A DNA stretch of 64,000 bases, taken from positions 124,001 to 188,000 of the forward strand of contig NZ_JACHMY010000001.1 in the NCBI RefSeq assembly GCF_014205135.1, in the 5' to 3' direction. The translations under genes and the position numbers were made by a program. Positions within the stretch are counted from its first letter, which is position 1, and each line of letters starts with the position of its first letter. The DNA comes from Kribbella italica. GTDB lineage: Bacteria > Actinomycetota > Actinomycetes > Propionibacteriales > Kribbellaceae. Positions 1 to 6,835 of the stretch are shown piece after piece. The notes under the pieces are model-generated. The model was given only the letters and a program-made list of their open reading frames with translations. It made no database searches and was not told where the DNA came from.

Positions 1-278
1 CCGGTCACCTTGAGGGAGTGGTCCGCCTCCAGGTCGTCGAGCTCGCGCTCGTGCCGGCTGACCATGCGCTCACGCTCGTCGGCGTAGGCGATCTCGGCCT
101 GCTCGATCTGGAACGTGGCCTCGTTGGCGACGGCGCTCAGCTCGGCCTCGGCCTGGACGTGGTCCTCGATCAGGTTCTCGAAGACGGAGGCGGCCGACGA
201 GTGCAGCGCCAAGGCCGCGCCGTACTGCTCGCCGAGGGACGGGGTGGGCGGGGTCTTCTTCAGCAGGTTCTTGATCAC
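1..278 (-). CDS. Partial hypothetical phage protein, coiled-coil
   Basis: Open through the left window edge; about 92 N-terminal residues are visible. Start is GTG at 278 behind GAGAGAGAGGA. The N-terminus is basic (VIKNLLKK), followed by a long helix rich in Glu and Ala (about residues 35-90) with heptad character. It follows the small membrane protein gene by 22 nt, so it is probably in the same minus-strand operon as the exonuclease. Function not recognised. Confidence 0.6.
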   Translation of the reverse strand, partial: MIKNLLKKTPPTPSLGEQYGAALALHSSAASVFENLIEDHVQAEAELSAVANEATFQIEQAEIAYADERERMVSRHERELDDLEADHSLKVT

Positions 279-300
279 GATTAGGTGGTCCTCTCTCTCG

Positions 301-471
301 TCAGTGCTTGAAGTTGGTGAGGCAGCGGGCCGGAACCTCGGCCGCCTTGGCGAACTGGAACCAGGCGCACGGGATGTGCGTGCTGATCCAGATCAGGAGG
401 CCGATCACGATCAGCACGGGAATGCCGGCGAGCGCGATGGCCAGAGCTTCTTTGAGCTTGCGCCGGCTCAC
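301..471 (-). CDS. Small single-pass membrane protein (56 aa)
   Basis: GTG start at 471 overlaps the upstream stop as GTGA. A basic N-terminus (SRRKLKEA) is followed by one strongly hydrophobic segment at about residues 9-30, then a short tail with two cysteines (CAWFQF, ARCLTNF). Topology is probably N-in, C-out. No family recognised. It sits in the exonuclease operon, away from the lysis cassette, so it may alter the host membrane early; that role is a guess. Confidence 0.6.
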   Translation of the reverse strand: MSRRKLKEALAIALAGIPVLIVIGLLIWISTHIPCAWFQFAKAAEVPARCLTNFKH

Positions 472-755
472 GACTGCTGGACCGGCACGTCGTCGGGCAG
501 CTCGTGGCCGAGGCAGTGGGCGCACTCGTTCGGCCAGAGCCACGAGTAGTCGCACCGCTCGGCCGGCAGGCCGTAGAGCAGGCGCAGGGTCGCGGGGTTC
601 ACCTCGATGAGGTTGAACGTCGAGGAGAACGAGCGGAACTGGTGCCACCCGGTCAGCGCGATCTCGTGCAACTGCTCCATCGACTCGCTAGCCCTACCCA
701 TCATCGGGCCGTAGCCCTCGACGAGGTCACCGTAGGTGTAGCCGACCGACTCCAT
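468..755 (-). CDS. Hypothetical phage protein with C-terminal Cys/His cluster
   Basis: 95 aa, ATG at 755; 11 nt separate it from the upstream mini-gene and the stop overlaps the next gene by 4 nt. The C-terminal third has CDYSWLWPNECAHCLGHE: three Cys and two His close together, which could bind one zinc. The N-terminal two thirds look helical. No family recognised. A much longer reading frame starts upstream, but it runs antisense-like through the neighbouring gene and lacks a ribosome site. Confidence 0.6.
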   Translation of the reverse strand: MESVGYTYGDLVEGYGPMMGRASESMEQLHEIALTGWHQFRSFSSTFNLIEVNPATLRLLYGLPAERCDYSWLWPNECAHCLGHELPDDVPVQQS

Positions 756-766
756 GCTGACCGCGT

Positions 767-853
767 TCAGGAGTCGTCCCGGATATCGTGCTCGGCCAGG
801 GTCTCCTCGCGACCCTTGGTGTAGCCGTCGTCCCACCCGTCCGCGGTGCTCAC
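767..853 (-). CDS. Very small acidic phage peptide (28 aa)
   Basis: GTG at 853 overlaps the upstream stop (GTGA). The product is short and charged (DGWDDGYTKGREETL then AEHDIRDDS). Support is only translational coupling and codon style; a peptide this short could be chance. No function proposed. Confidence 0.4.
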   Translation of the reverse strand: MSTADGWDDGYTKGREETLAEHDIRDDS

Positions 854-1404
854 GCCGCCGCCTGGAGGGACTTGCCCTTGGCCTTGTACGCGGCCATGAT
901 CTCGGGGTTGGCGTCGAACAGCACCTTGTTCTCGGCCCACACGAGCTGGAGCGCCTTGACACTGGTCTGCGAGTTGACGGTGTCGATCATGACGTCGACC
1001 GGGTTCGGAGTGGGGTCCGCGGCCTCGGCCTTCGCAGGCGAGCTCGCGCCCTCGGCCGCCTTCCACGGGTCGCCGTCCTTCATGGCCTCGTGCACCGCCG
1101 CGGGGATCTGGTCGCGGGGCTGGGTGCTGGCCGCCGCGTTCGCTGCGGTCTCTTCGGACTTGGTCGCGAGGACCGCGCCGAGCTTGTTCTGCACCGTGGT
1201 CACGGCCTGGGCGACAGCGTCGCACATCAGGCGGATCTCGAAGTCGGTGCGACCGTCGCACTCGCTCGGCTTGAGGCCGAAGTAGGCGATCTGGTCGGCG
1301 CGAACCGCCTCGCGCTCGCCGCTGAAGTTGATCAGCGACTCCTTGTACTTCTCGCCGGTCTTGTAGGTGACGCTCGTCCGGCTGGTCAACTCGTTGTCTG
1401 TCAC
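850..1404 (-). CDS. Hypothetical early phage protein downstream of exonuclease
   Basis: 184 aa. GTG at 1,404 is chosen because GAGGAGAGGAG lies 8 nt upstream; the longer frame from 1,446 would start inside the promoter. The N-terminal half is ordered (TYKTGEKYKESL, QIAYFGLKPSEC). An Ala/Pro-rich low-complexity linker (about residues 100-135) precedes a helical C-terminus. It follows the exonuclease gene, a place where phages often carry an ssDNA-binding or annealing partner, but I see no OB-fold or RecT signature. It is read from the two promoters at 1,445-1,560. Confidence 0.6.
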   Translation of the reverse strand: MTDNELTSRTSVTYKTGEKYKESLINFSGEREAVRADQIAYFGLKPSECDGRTDFEIRLMCDAVAQAVTTVQNKLGAVLATKSEETAANAAASTQPRDQIPAAVHEAMKDGDPWKAAEGASSPAKAEAADPTPNPVDVMIDTVNSQTSVKALQLVWAENKVLFDANPEIMAAYKAKGKSLQAAA

Positions 1405-1444
1405 TCGGTTGGTGCTCCTCTCCTCGGCGCCGCTTGTGAGGTAC

Positions 1445-1474
1445 ACACTAACACACTCACACCGGCGAGGTCAA
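1445..1474 (-). promoter_or_regulatory. Sigma70-type promoter overlapped by operator motif
   Basis: On the minus strand, -35 TTGACC (1,474-1,469), 18-bp spacer, -10 TAGTGT (1,450-1,445). The -10 lies inside a perfect GTGTGTTAGTG motif (1,446-1,456), so a protein bound there would block RNA polymerase. It drives the gene starting at 1,404. Confidence 0.55.
1446..1456 (-). promoter_or_regulatory. Operator/stoperator-like motif, perfect copy
   Basis: GTGTGTTAGTG on the minus strand, parallel to local transcription, overlapping the -10 of the promoter at 1,445-1,474. Confidence 0.6.
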
Positions 1475-1531
1475 GCTGATCTTTCAGGGCTTCGAGCGGG
1501 CCGCTAGCCACGCTCACGCAGTACACAGTAC

Positions 1532-1560
1532 ACAGTAACACACTTACGCCGAACGAACAA
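1532..1560 (-). promoter_or_regulatory. Second promoter with variant operator motif
   Basis: Minus strand: -35 TTGTTC (1,560-1,555), 17-bp spacer, -10 TACTGT (1,537-1,532). A one-mismatch copy of the 11-bp motif, GTGTGTTACTG, covers 1,533-1,543. It overlaps the end of the exonuclease gene. Together with the promoter at 1,445 it makes a tandem pair about 85 bp apart. Confidence 0.4.
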
Positions 1561-2668
1561 GTTCGGTTCTGAGCGCGTTCTTGCTGAACGGGATGAGGGC
1601 CTTCTTCCCGCGGTTGCGCAGGTCCCGCACCTTGCCGGCGACCTGGACACCTTCCCAGCCCATGTCGAGGTCGGCCCAGTAGAGCTCGGCCTCGCCGCTG
1701 CCCGCCGGCAGGTTGATGATGATGCCCCAGTCCTTGCGGACCTCGCCCATCGGTCGACGGCAGTGCCTCACGCTCGCCGGGGTGTGGCTGTAGAACTCCC
1801 CGCGTGAGTAGATGGAGAGCTGCATGGCGATCTTGAGCTGGCCGAAGTCGACCCGCCCGGTCTTGAGGTCGGTGATGAGCAGGTCGTCCTCGTCGATGAT
1901 CTGCCCGTCCGGCGTCACCAGCTCGACGAACTCCCAGTCCTTGCGCCACTGGTCGTTGCTCAGGTCAAACTCTTCCTCCAGGTACGCCATGCTCACGTGC
2001 TCGCCGGTGATCCTGTTCCGGTAGCACGACCACTTGCTCACCCGGTCGGGCGTGCCGGCGACCTTCAGCTCGTCGACGACGACCAGGCGCTCCATCTCCA
2101 CGTGAACGAAGTGCCGATACGTACGCCGGTAGGCATCCATGTCGACCACGTCCTCGAACGACACGTCGTCGGGGAGCACCTCGCCCTGGTCCTTCAGCTC
2201 GGACAGGCCATGCAGGTAGGTGCCCCGCTCAGCCTTCTTCTCCGAGCCGGCCGTCTGCTTGGCCACCTTGGCGCGGCGGTTCAGCCAGTCCTTGTCGTCG
2301 GCGTTCTCGGGGTCGCGCTCGGCCACGCCCTCCGTGAGGCTCGGGTCGAGCACTACGCCGATCAGGACGGAGCGTTCGCCCCAGGCCATGAGCTGCGACT
2401 TGTCCTCCAGCACGTCGATGTAGCTGGTGACGCGAGAGTAGGCCCGCGTGATCTCACCCTTGCCCTTACACTTCGGGCACTGGATCGTGTTGCCCGGCCG
2501 CTTCTCCGAGGGGATCCGGCCGACGCCGTCGCACTGCGGGTTGTGGCAGACGTTGCGGATCTTCGGCCGGCCCGAGCCCTCCTCGCGAGGGACCTCGTTG
2601 TCGCCGCCGGCAGCGCGGTTCTGCTGGAGCTTGGCGTTGGTACTGGGCTCCGCGAAGACCGCCGTCAC
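1544..2668 (-). CDS. Cas4/RecB-like PD-(D/E)XK exonuclease with N-terminal zinc fingers
   Basis: 374 aa. GTG at 2,668 overlaps the preceding stop (GTGA) and is preferred over the ATG at 2,728. An N-terminal zinc module has two Cys pairs (CHNPQC, then CPKCKGKGE, about residues 40-75), resembling a DnaJ-type CxxCxGxG element. The C-terminal half has the nuclease core: acidic residues followed by the DLKTG motif (about residues 270-275) and a Q-rich helix (QLKIAMQLSIYS). This fits the Cas4-family exonucleases common in actinophages, which act in recombination or replication. It is encoded with a small upstream gene behind a strong promoter at 3,029-3,056. Confidence 0.75.
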   Translation of the reverse strand: MTAVFAEPSTNAKLQQNRAAGGDNEVPREEGSGRPKIRNVCHNPQCDGVGRIPSEKRPGNTIQCPKCKGKGEITRAYSRVTSYIDVLEDKSQLMAWGERSVLIGVVLDPSLTEGVAERDPENADDKDWLNRRAKVAKQTAGSEKKAERGTYLHGLSELKDQGEVLPDDVSFEDVVDMDAYRRTYRHFVHVEMERLVVVDELKVAGTPDRVSKWSCYRNRITGEHVSMAYLEEEFDLSNDQWRKDWEFVELVTPDGQIIDEDDLLITDLKTGRVDFGQLKIAMQLSIYSRGEFYSHTPASVRHCRRPMGEVRKDWGIIINLPAGSGEAELYWADLDMGWEGVQVAGKVRDLRNRGKKALIPFSKNALRTELVRSA

Positions 2669-2982
2669 TCGACCACCTCGGCGAGCCAGATGCGAACCGT
2701 GCCGTCGTCCAATGTCTCGGCGGGGCACTCGCTCTCGGGCATGACCTCGAAGCCGTACGCCGGCAGTGCGCGGATCAGGATGGTGAGGGCGCGCTCGTCG
2801 TGGTCGGGCGCGGCGTCGATGTAGAGCTCCTCGTTCTCGCAGTCGAGGTGGACACTGATGCCGCCCGAGCTGATGGTGATCGCCAGCCGCTCCCAGAGCT
2901 TGGGGACGACGGACGATCCGACGAGCTTCAAGTGCGGACGCGCAGCGGAAGTGACCGGCGGGTGAACCAGCTCGGCAACCAC
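2665..2982 (-). CDS. Hypothetical phage protein, first gene of exonuclease operon
   Basis: 105 aa from GTG at 2,982, with AGGAGG 8 nt upstream. The sequence is acidic with short beta-prone stretches (GISVHLDCENEELYID, FEVMPESEC). The stop overlaps the exonuclease start by 4 nt, so the two are translationally coupled. No family recognised. Confidence 0.6.
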   Translation of the reverse strand: MVAELVHPPVTSAARPHLKLVGSSVVPKLWERLAITISSGGISVHLDCENEELYIDAAPDHDERALTILIRALPAYGFEVMPESECPAETLDDGTVRIWLAEVVE

Positions 2983-2998
2983 AGTGACGTACCTCCTG

Positions 2999-3009
2999 GT
3001 GTGTTAGTG
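2999..3009 (+). promoter_or_regulatory. Operator-like motif, perfect copy in reverse orientation
   Basis: GTGTGTTAGTG reads on the plus strand although the flanking gene is transcribed on the minus strand. It sits about 20 bp downstream of the -10 at 3,029-3,034, in the 5' leader, where a bound repressor would block early elongation. It is the only perfect copy pointing against its local transcription. Confidence 0.55.
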
Positions 3010-3028
3010 GTGATGTTCATGCGGCATT

Positions 3029-3056
3029 TCTATACCAGGGTGTGATGGTGTGTCAA
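3029..3056 (-). promoter_or_regulatory. Strong promoter of exonuclease operon
   Basis: Minus strand: consensus -35 TTGACA (3,056-3,051), 16-bp spacer, -10 TATAGA (3,034-3,029). The -35 and the following bases, TTGACACACCATCACA, recur exactly at 26,361-26,376 on the plus strand. This suggests paired leftward and rightward lytic promoters under the same control. Confidence 0.65.
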
Positions 3057-3066
3057 CTATGCGGAC

Positions 3067-3263
3067 GCGGATTGCAGTTTGTTGCAAATCCGCGGTTCCC
3101 CCCGCGCGACAGAAAAGGCCCCCAGCCACAAGCCGGGGGCCTCGGTGCCTCCGTCCCCCGGTTGTGACGGGAAACCTAGCAGTCGGAGGGATGTGACAGA
3201 TAGTCACTATTGGGGTTACTGGGGAGTTGTGATCTCTCTGTTATTGAACGTTCAAACGCAGAC
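3067..3263. other. Untranslated stretch between repressor gene and exonuclease promoter
   Basis: It holds a hairpin at about 3,067-3,093 (GCGGATT ... AATCCGC with a TGCA/TGCAA inner stem) and the repressor terminator at 3,116-3,142. An AT-richer stretch at 3,190-3,260 follows with no convincing gene. Confidence 0.4.
3116..3142 (-). terminator. Rho-independent terminator of the repressor gene
   Basis: 8-bp stem AGGCCCCC/GGGGGCCT with an 11-nt loop. Read on the minus strand it is followed by TTTT CTGT. It lies 120 nt after the repressor stop codon and isolates repressor transcription from the lytic promoter downstream. Confidence 0.7.
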
Positions 3264-3731
3264 CTAGGAGTCTCGCTTGTCCCGACTCCTTCGAGGCGTG
3301 GTCTTGCTCTCAGGCTCACGAATCAGGTCGTTGTCGATCCCCGGCCGGCGAGGAACGTAGAAGAATCCGCGCTCCGTGTCGGGGTCGTAATGAACCACAG
3401 TGCCGGTCTCGCGTCGCGTCTCCAGCCATCCGGGAAGTCGCTCAGCGTCACGCTCACTCAGCTCCATCCCGGCGCGCTGGCGGGCCACGGCGCGAAGGAG
3501 CGTTACGGCGTTCCGCCAGCGGTGCTCGTCCTTGATCTCCCACGGGATCAGGTCGTCGTCGCGCACCAGCCGCGCCTCGATCCCGTTCCGTCGACGGAAG
3601 TTCCCCCACATGGAGGGCACGGTCTCGATGCCGTACTTCTCTCTGTACTGCTCGACCATCCAATCGTAGGTTCGCCCCTCGTCGAACCAACGGATCACCT
3701 CAGCCTTGTCCTGGATTTTCGATGCCGGCAT
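3264..3731 (-). CDS. Immunity-repressor-like DNA-binding protein (L5/Bxb1-type layout)
   Basis: 155 aa, ATG at 3,731 behind GAGAGGGGG. N-terminal helix-turn-helix-like region at about residues 8-50 (AEVIRWFDEGRTYDW, then MWGNFRRRNGIEAR). Then comes an order of landmarks I recall from mycobacteriophage L5-family repressors: IPWEI with a downstream H, an LR-containing helix, MELSERD, LPGWLE, VVHYDP, and GFFYVPRRP near residue 130. Those repressors bind many asymmetric dispersed operators, which matches the GTGTGTTAGTG set in this element. It is a monocistronic gene with its own promoter and terminator, as expected for a lysogenic repressor. Assignment rests on remembered motif order, not a search. 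Confidence 0.6.
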   Translation of the reverse strand: MPASKIQDKAEVIRWFDEGRTYDWMVEQYREKYGIETVPSMWGNFRRRNGIEARLVRDDDLIPWEIKDEHRWRNAVTLLRAVARQRAGMELSERDAERLPGWLETRRETGTVVHYDPDTERGFFYVPRRPGIDNDLIREPESKTTPRRSRDKRDS

Positions 3732-3784
3732 TGGAGCCCCCTCTCGATGTCCTGCCCCGTCAATGGGGTTGTGTAGATGAGTCC

Positions 3785-3813
3785 ATAGTTGCCCAACTGA
3801 GACACAGTGTCAA
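3785..3813 (-). promoter_or_regulatory. Repressor promoter carrying 15-bp element shared with early control region
   Basis: Minus strand: -35 TTGACA (3,813-3,808), 17-bp spacer, -10 AACTAT (3,790-3,785). The spacer contains CTGTGTCTCAGTTGG (3,807-3,793), which recurs exactly at 26,388-26,402. No GTGTGTTAGTG copy lies here, consistent with the gene staying on in the lysogen. Confidence 0.5.
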
Positions 3814-3867
3814 GGTGTTACAGTTTAGGGACGTGGCGTACATCACGCCGAGATAGGAGCAGTAGCT

Positions 3868-4146
3868 ATGGAGATCGTCATCCAGGTGTGTGACGTGTGT
3901 GAGAAGGTGGGCAAGCCGGTGAAGCAGTACGGGGTCTCCGAGGATGACCGTGTCGCGAAGCCCGTCCTGTGCGCTGATGACGCCGCCCCGCTGGAGCGGT
4001 TCCTGCCGAAGGCGCCTGGGGGAAAGGTCGTCGCGGCAGCGAGGCCGGCGACGAAGCGGCCCGCAAAGAAGGCGGCGGCCCGCGGCGGTCGGCAGTCCGG
4101 GGTCATGACGATGGAAGAGATCGAAGCCCAGAAGCGCAAGAGCTGA
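3868..4146 (+). CDS. Small zinc-ribbon protein with basic tail, divergent from repressor
   Basis: 92 aa, ATG at 3,868 behind GATAGGAG. N-terminal CDVC (residues 8-11) and a later Cys around 35 could hold zinc. The C-terminal half is a Lys/Arg/Ala-rich tail (ATKRPAKKAAARGG) like nucleoid-binding tails in actinobacterial histone-like proteins. It is the only plus-strand gene in the left 27 kb and faces the late operon across a shared terminator. The position opposite the repressor suggests expression in the lysogen. Could be an Lsr2-like or superinfection-exclusion factor; unproven. Confidence 0.65.
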   Translation: MEIVIQVCDVCEKVGKPVKQYGVSEDDRVAKPVLCADDAAPLERFLPKAPGGKVVAAARPATKRPAKKAAARGGRQSGVMTMEEIEAQKRKS

Positions 4147-4157
4147 GCAACGACGAA

Positions 4158-4183
4158 AAGCCCCCGCCGTGAGGCGGGGGCTT
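4158..4183. terminator. Bidirectional terminator between convergent genes
   Basis: 11-bp perfect stem AAGCCCCCGCC/GGCGGGGGCTT with a 4-nt GTGA loop. Minus-strand reading ends GGGGGCTTTTCG. It closes both the plus-strand zinc-ribbon gene and possible opposing transcription near the lysis cassette. Confidence 0.8.
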
Positions 4184-4196
4184 CGTCATGTCAGGC

Positions 4197-4508
4197 TCAG
4201 TGGTTGATGCTGGCCTGGTCGTCCTTCAGGAAGGCCGGCAGGTAGCCGAGGTCTTCCAGCTTGTTCTTGACCTTGGAGATCAGGGTGGTCGCGGCTAGAA
4301 CCAGCCCGAAGACGTACGCCTCGCTTTCCAGGCTGACGCCGAACTCGTGCAGCATCGGCACGATGACGGCGATGACGGCGAGTACGCCGAGCGCCATGTC
4401 GATGCCGGTGCGAACGGCGCGGCGAGTCGAGGTCGAGGAGATCTTCTTCAGCACGGTGTTACCTCCGATGAGGGTGTCGGACAGGGTGGGCTTGCGGTGC
4501 TCGGCCAT
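4197..4508 (-). CDS. Phage holin
   Basis: 103 aa, ATG at 4,508 overlapping the endolysin stop by one base (TGATG). A charged N-terminus (AEHRKPTL) is followed by two hydrophobic segments at about residues 36-55 and 66-82. The tail is charged (SKVKNKLEDLGYLPAFLKDD). Size and position immediately after the endolysin fit a two-helix holin that would permeabilise the membrane for release of the endolysin. Confidence 0.75.
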   Translation of the reverse strand: MAEHRKPTLSDTLIGGNTVLKKISSTSTRRAVRTGIDMALGVLAVIAVIVPMLHEFGVSLESEAYVFGLVLAATTLISKVKNKLEDLGYLPAFLKDDQASINH

Positions 4509-5326
4509 CAGCCGTTGACCACGACGTGGTAGCCGTAGCGGGCCATGAGGGCGCCGGTCCGGGGACCGAAGACGCCATCGGCGGCGAGCTTGTTCTTGCG
4601 CTGGACGGCCTTGACCGCCTGGAGGACGAGCGCGTTGGCGCCGGTCCAGTTGATCCACTGCGGGTGGCTGGTCTTGTTGACCCAGGCGGCCTCGTGCTCG
4701 GCGGTGATGAAGTTCAGCCGGCGAGCCCACGCCATGAAGGCGCGGATGTCGAGCCAGGTGGCGTCGGCCGTGCGCATGTGGCCGCCCGGCTGGATCAAGC
4801 CGGCGCCGAACTTCAGGCTCCAGGTCACGATCGTCACGTCACGCTCGGGCGCAGAACTCGGCGGCTTGGTGGAGCCACCGCGGATCTTCCGGGCGACCGC
4901 CGCGACGCGCGCCTTGGAGGCGTTGATCTCGAAGTGCATCTCGTCCTTGCGGCCCGAGTAGTCGCCACCCCAGCGGATGGCGCCGTCGTACTCCTTCAGC
5001 TTCTGGCGGATCTTCGCCGCCTGCGCCGCGGTGAAGGTGTTGCGCGCGGCGAGCGGGTGGTCGACGGCGTTGGCGTCGGCCGCGGTGCCCGAGGCGTGGT
5101 TGCTCAGGTCGGTGCCGCCGCGGACCGGGCGCTCGGCGTAACCCCAGTCGTCGAAGATGCCGCCCTCGATGTCCTCGATGTTCTTGTCGAACCAGGCGAG
5201 GAAGTGGGTCAGCAGGAAGCCGGCATCGCCGCTCGCCAGGCGCAACTTGCGCGTAGTTCCGGGGATGGTCCAGCTCTTAGTCAGTGAGATGTCGTTGGCC
5301 GGCCAGCCGTTCTGGCTCTTGGGCAT
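4508..5326 (-). CDS. Endolysin: M15-type peptidase plus peptidoglycan-binding domain
   Basis: 272 aa. Residues ~60-150 form a VanY/M15 D-Ala-type peptidase: SNHASGTAADAN supplies the zinc-binding His/Asp pair and MHFEI supplies the later His. A linker (PPSSAPERD) leads to a C-terminal domain ending QRKNKLAADGVFGPRTG, typical of a PG_binding_1 repeat. It cleaves cell-wall peptides at lysis. The ATG at 5,326 follows an AGGTAC stretch. No signal peptide is seen, consistent with holin dependence. Confidence 0.85.
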   Translation of the reverse strand: MPKSQNGWPANDISLTKSWTIPGTTRKLRLASGDAGFLLTHFLAWFDKNIEDIEGGIFDDWGYAERPVRGGTDLSNHASGTAADANAVDHPLAARNTFTAAQAAKIRQKLKEYDGAIRWGGDYSGRKDEMHFEINASKARVAAVARKIRGGSTKPPSSAPERDVTIVTWSLKFGAGLIQPGGHMRTADATWLDIRAFMAWARRLNFITAEHEAAWVNKTSHPQWINWTGANALVLQAVKAVQRKNKLAADGVFGPRTGALMARYGYHVVVNG

Positions 5327-5370
5327 GAGTGCGTACCTCCAGGGTGGTGTGGGCAGTTCGGTACAGACGG

Positions 5371-5403
5371 AGGCCCCGGTGCCTCACTAGCACACCGGGG
5401 CCT
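5371..5403. terminator. Hairpin between tail-tip and lysis genes
   Basis: 11-bp stem AGGCCCCGGTG/CACCGGGGCCT with an 11-nt loop, 14 nt after the membrane coiled-coil gene in transcription order. No long T run follows, so it may only attenuate late transcription before the lysis genes. Confidence 0.5.
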
Positions 5404-5416
5404 GCGACATGGTTGG

Positions 5417-5749
5417 TCAGTTGGCGATCGAGCGGAGTTCCTCGCGGGCGTCGTCGAGCGCGGCCTGGATCGCATCGAGCCGTAGCTCGACGGCCATCCG
5501 GCGCTCGCGCTCCGCATCTCGGTCGGCGATGGCGTGGTCCCGGTCAGCCTCGGCCCGGTCGGCTCGGGCGGTCTCGGCGGCGAGCACTGCGGTGAGGGCT
5601 ACAACAGCCGTCTCCGCGCCGTTCACGATGATGCTGTCCCGTTCGACCGGGACCTTCTTCCGCGCCGTCCAGGCCGCAACCACGCCCGCTACCGCGGTGC
5701 CGGTGAGGAAGGGCGCGGCGAGCTGGATAGCCAGAGGGATCTCACTCAC
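5417..5749 (-). CDS. Membrane-anchored coiled-coil protein near lysis cassette
   Basis: 110 aa, GTG at 5,749 overlapping the previous stop (GTGA). Hydrophobic N-terminal segment at about residues 6-27, a second weaker one at 45-60, then a long charged helix (ETARADRAEADRDHAIADR) that reads as a coiled coil. Such proteins accompany actinophage lysis genes and could act as a spanin-like or holin-accessory factor. Role inferred from position only. Confidence 0.65.
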   Translation of the reverse strand: MSEIPLAIQLAAPFLTGTAVAGVVAAWTARKKVPVERDSIIVNGAETAVVALTAVLAAETARADRAEADRDHAIADRDAERERRMAVELRLDAIQAALDDAREELRSIAN

Positions 5750-6801
5750 GAGCCGACCCTCCGGAACGAGATCCGCTGGTACTCGTGGCCGGAGATCAGG
5801 TTGAGGTTGCCGGTCGAGGTCTGGCGGCAGGCCAGGATGACCTGGTCGTTGGCCGCGAGGCGGACCTCGCCGTTCAGCCGGACCGTGGTCCAGCCGATCT
5901 TGGCTGCGTCGCGGGAGTCGTAGTCGATGTAGTCGCCGTTGGGCGAGCCGTCGACCCGAGCCAGCCGCAGCTCGCGAGCTCCCGTGGTGTTGCTGTTGAA
6001 GGTCAGCGTCACGTCGTAGACGTAGCGACCCGCGGTCGGGAAGCTGAAGCGCGCGCTCTCGAAGGTGTAGCCGATGCCGCTCTGGCCGCCGTTGTCCATG
6101 CGCCAGTCGAGGATCTGCCACACGTCGTCGGGGATGCTGATGCCGCCGGCAACGCCGACACGCCACGCCTCCGAGCGCATGATGTACGGCTGGTTCTCCA
6201 GCGTGGACAGCCGAGCGAACACGTCGGCCGGCACGATGGTCGCCCAGGCCGAGCCGTTCCAGAACTCCCACTGGCCGATGGTGGTGTTGTAGCCCAGCCG
6301 GCCGTAGCGCGGCGAGCTCGGCCTGGTGGCCGTCGACCAGGGGCCAACGGTGCTGCCGAGGAAGAGGCGGTCGTCGGTGATCTTGGCGGGGTTCACGTTC
6401 ACATCGCCCGGCGAGATCAGGATCGTTGCCACCGGCATCTCGAAGATTCCGATGTCGGTCTGGTTGAGCGAGGGGACCGGGCCGCCGGCCGTGCCGGAGA
6501 TGACGACCGGGAGGATCGAGTTCGCGGCGGGGTCCAGGCGAAGGACCACGCGGTGGTACACCGGCGCCGAGCTGGCCGCCGGGATGGCGATGGGCTCGAC
6601 CGCGGTGTTCTGTGCGCCGTGGCCGCGGACCAGGGCGAAGCCCGGCTGGGCGGTGACGTTCATGCCGGACGCGGCGACGATCTTCCAGGCGGTGCCGCCG
6701 TAGGTGTCGGCGACGCCGGTCTGCTGGAGCTCACGGAAGAGGGTGGTGTACTGCCCCTCCGTGCTGTCCTGGTTGTCGAATGGGAAGGAGCTGATAGCCA
6801 C
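5746..6801 (-). CDS. Minor tail / receptor-binding protein
   Basis: 351 aa, ATG at 6,801. The N-terminal part (ISSFPFDNQDSTEGQY, then LFRELQQTGV) resembles the beginnings of tail-tip baseplate proteins. The middle contains WEFWNGSAW, a common phage tail-fibre signature. The C-terminal ~130 residues form a beta-sandwich with VWQILDWRMDN and FSFPTAGRYVYDV, similar to the C-terminus of the upstream tail protein. Likely surface-exposed and host-binding. Confidence 0.7.
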   Translation of the reverse strand: MAISSFPFDNQDSTEGQYTTLFRELQQTGVADTYGGTAWKIVAASGMNVTAQPGFALVRGHGAQNTAVEPIAIPAASSAPVYHRVVLRLDPAANSILPVVISGTAGGPVPSLNQTDIGIFEMPVATILISPGDVNVNPAKITDDRLFLGSTVGPWSTATRPSSPRYGRLGYNTTIGQWEFWNGSAWATIVPADVFARLSTLENQPYIMRSEAWRVGVAGGISIPDDVWQILDWRMDNGGQSGIGYTFESARFSFPTAGRYVYDVTLTFNSNTTGARELRLARVDGSPNGDYIDYDSRDAAKIGWTTVRLNGEVRLAANDQVILACRQTSTGNLNLISGHEYQRISFRRVGS

Positions 6802-6835
6802 TAGGGATCTCCAATGGGGCTGAAAATGTGAGGGG

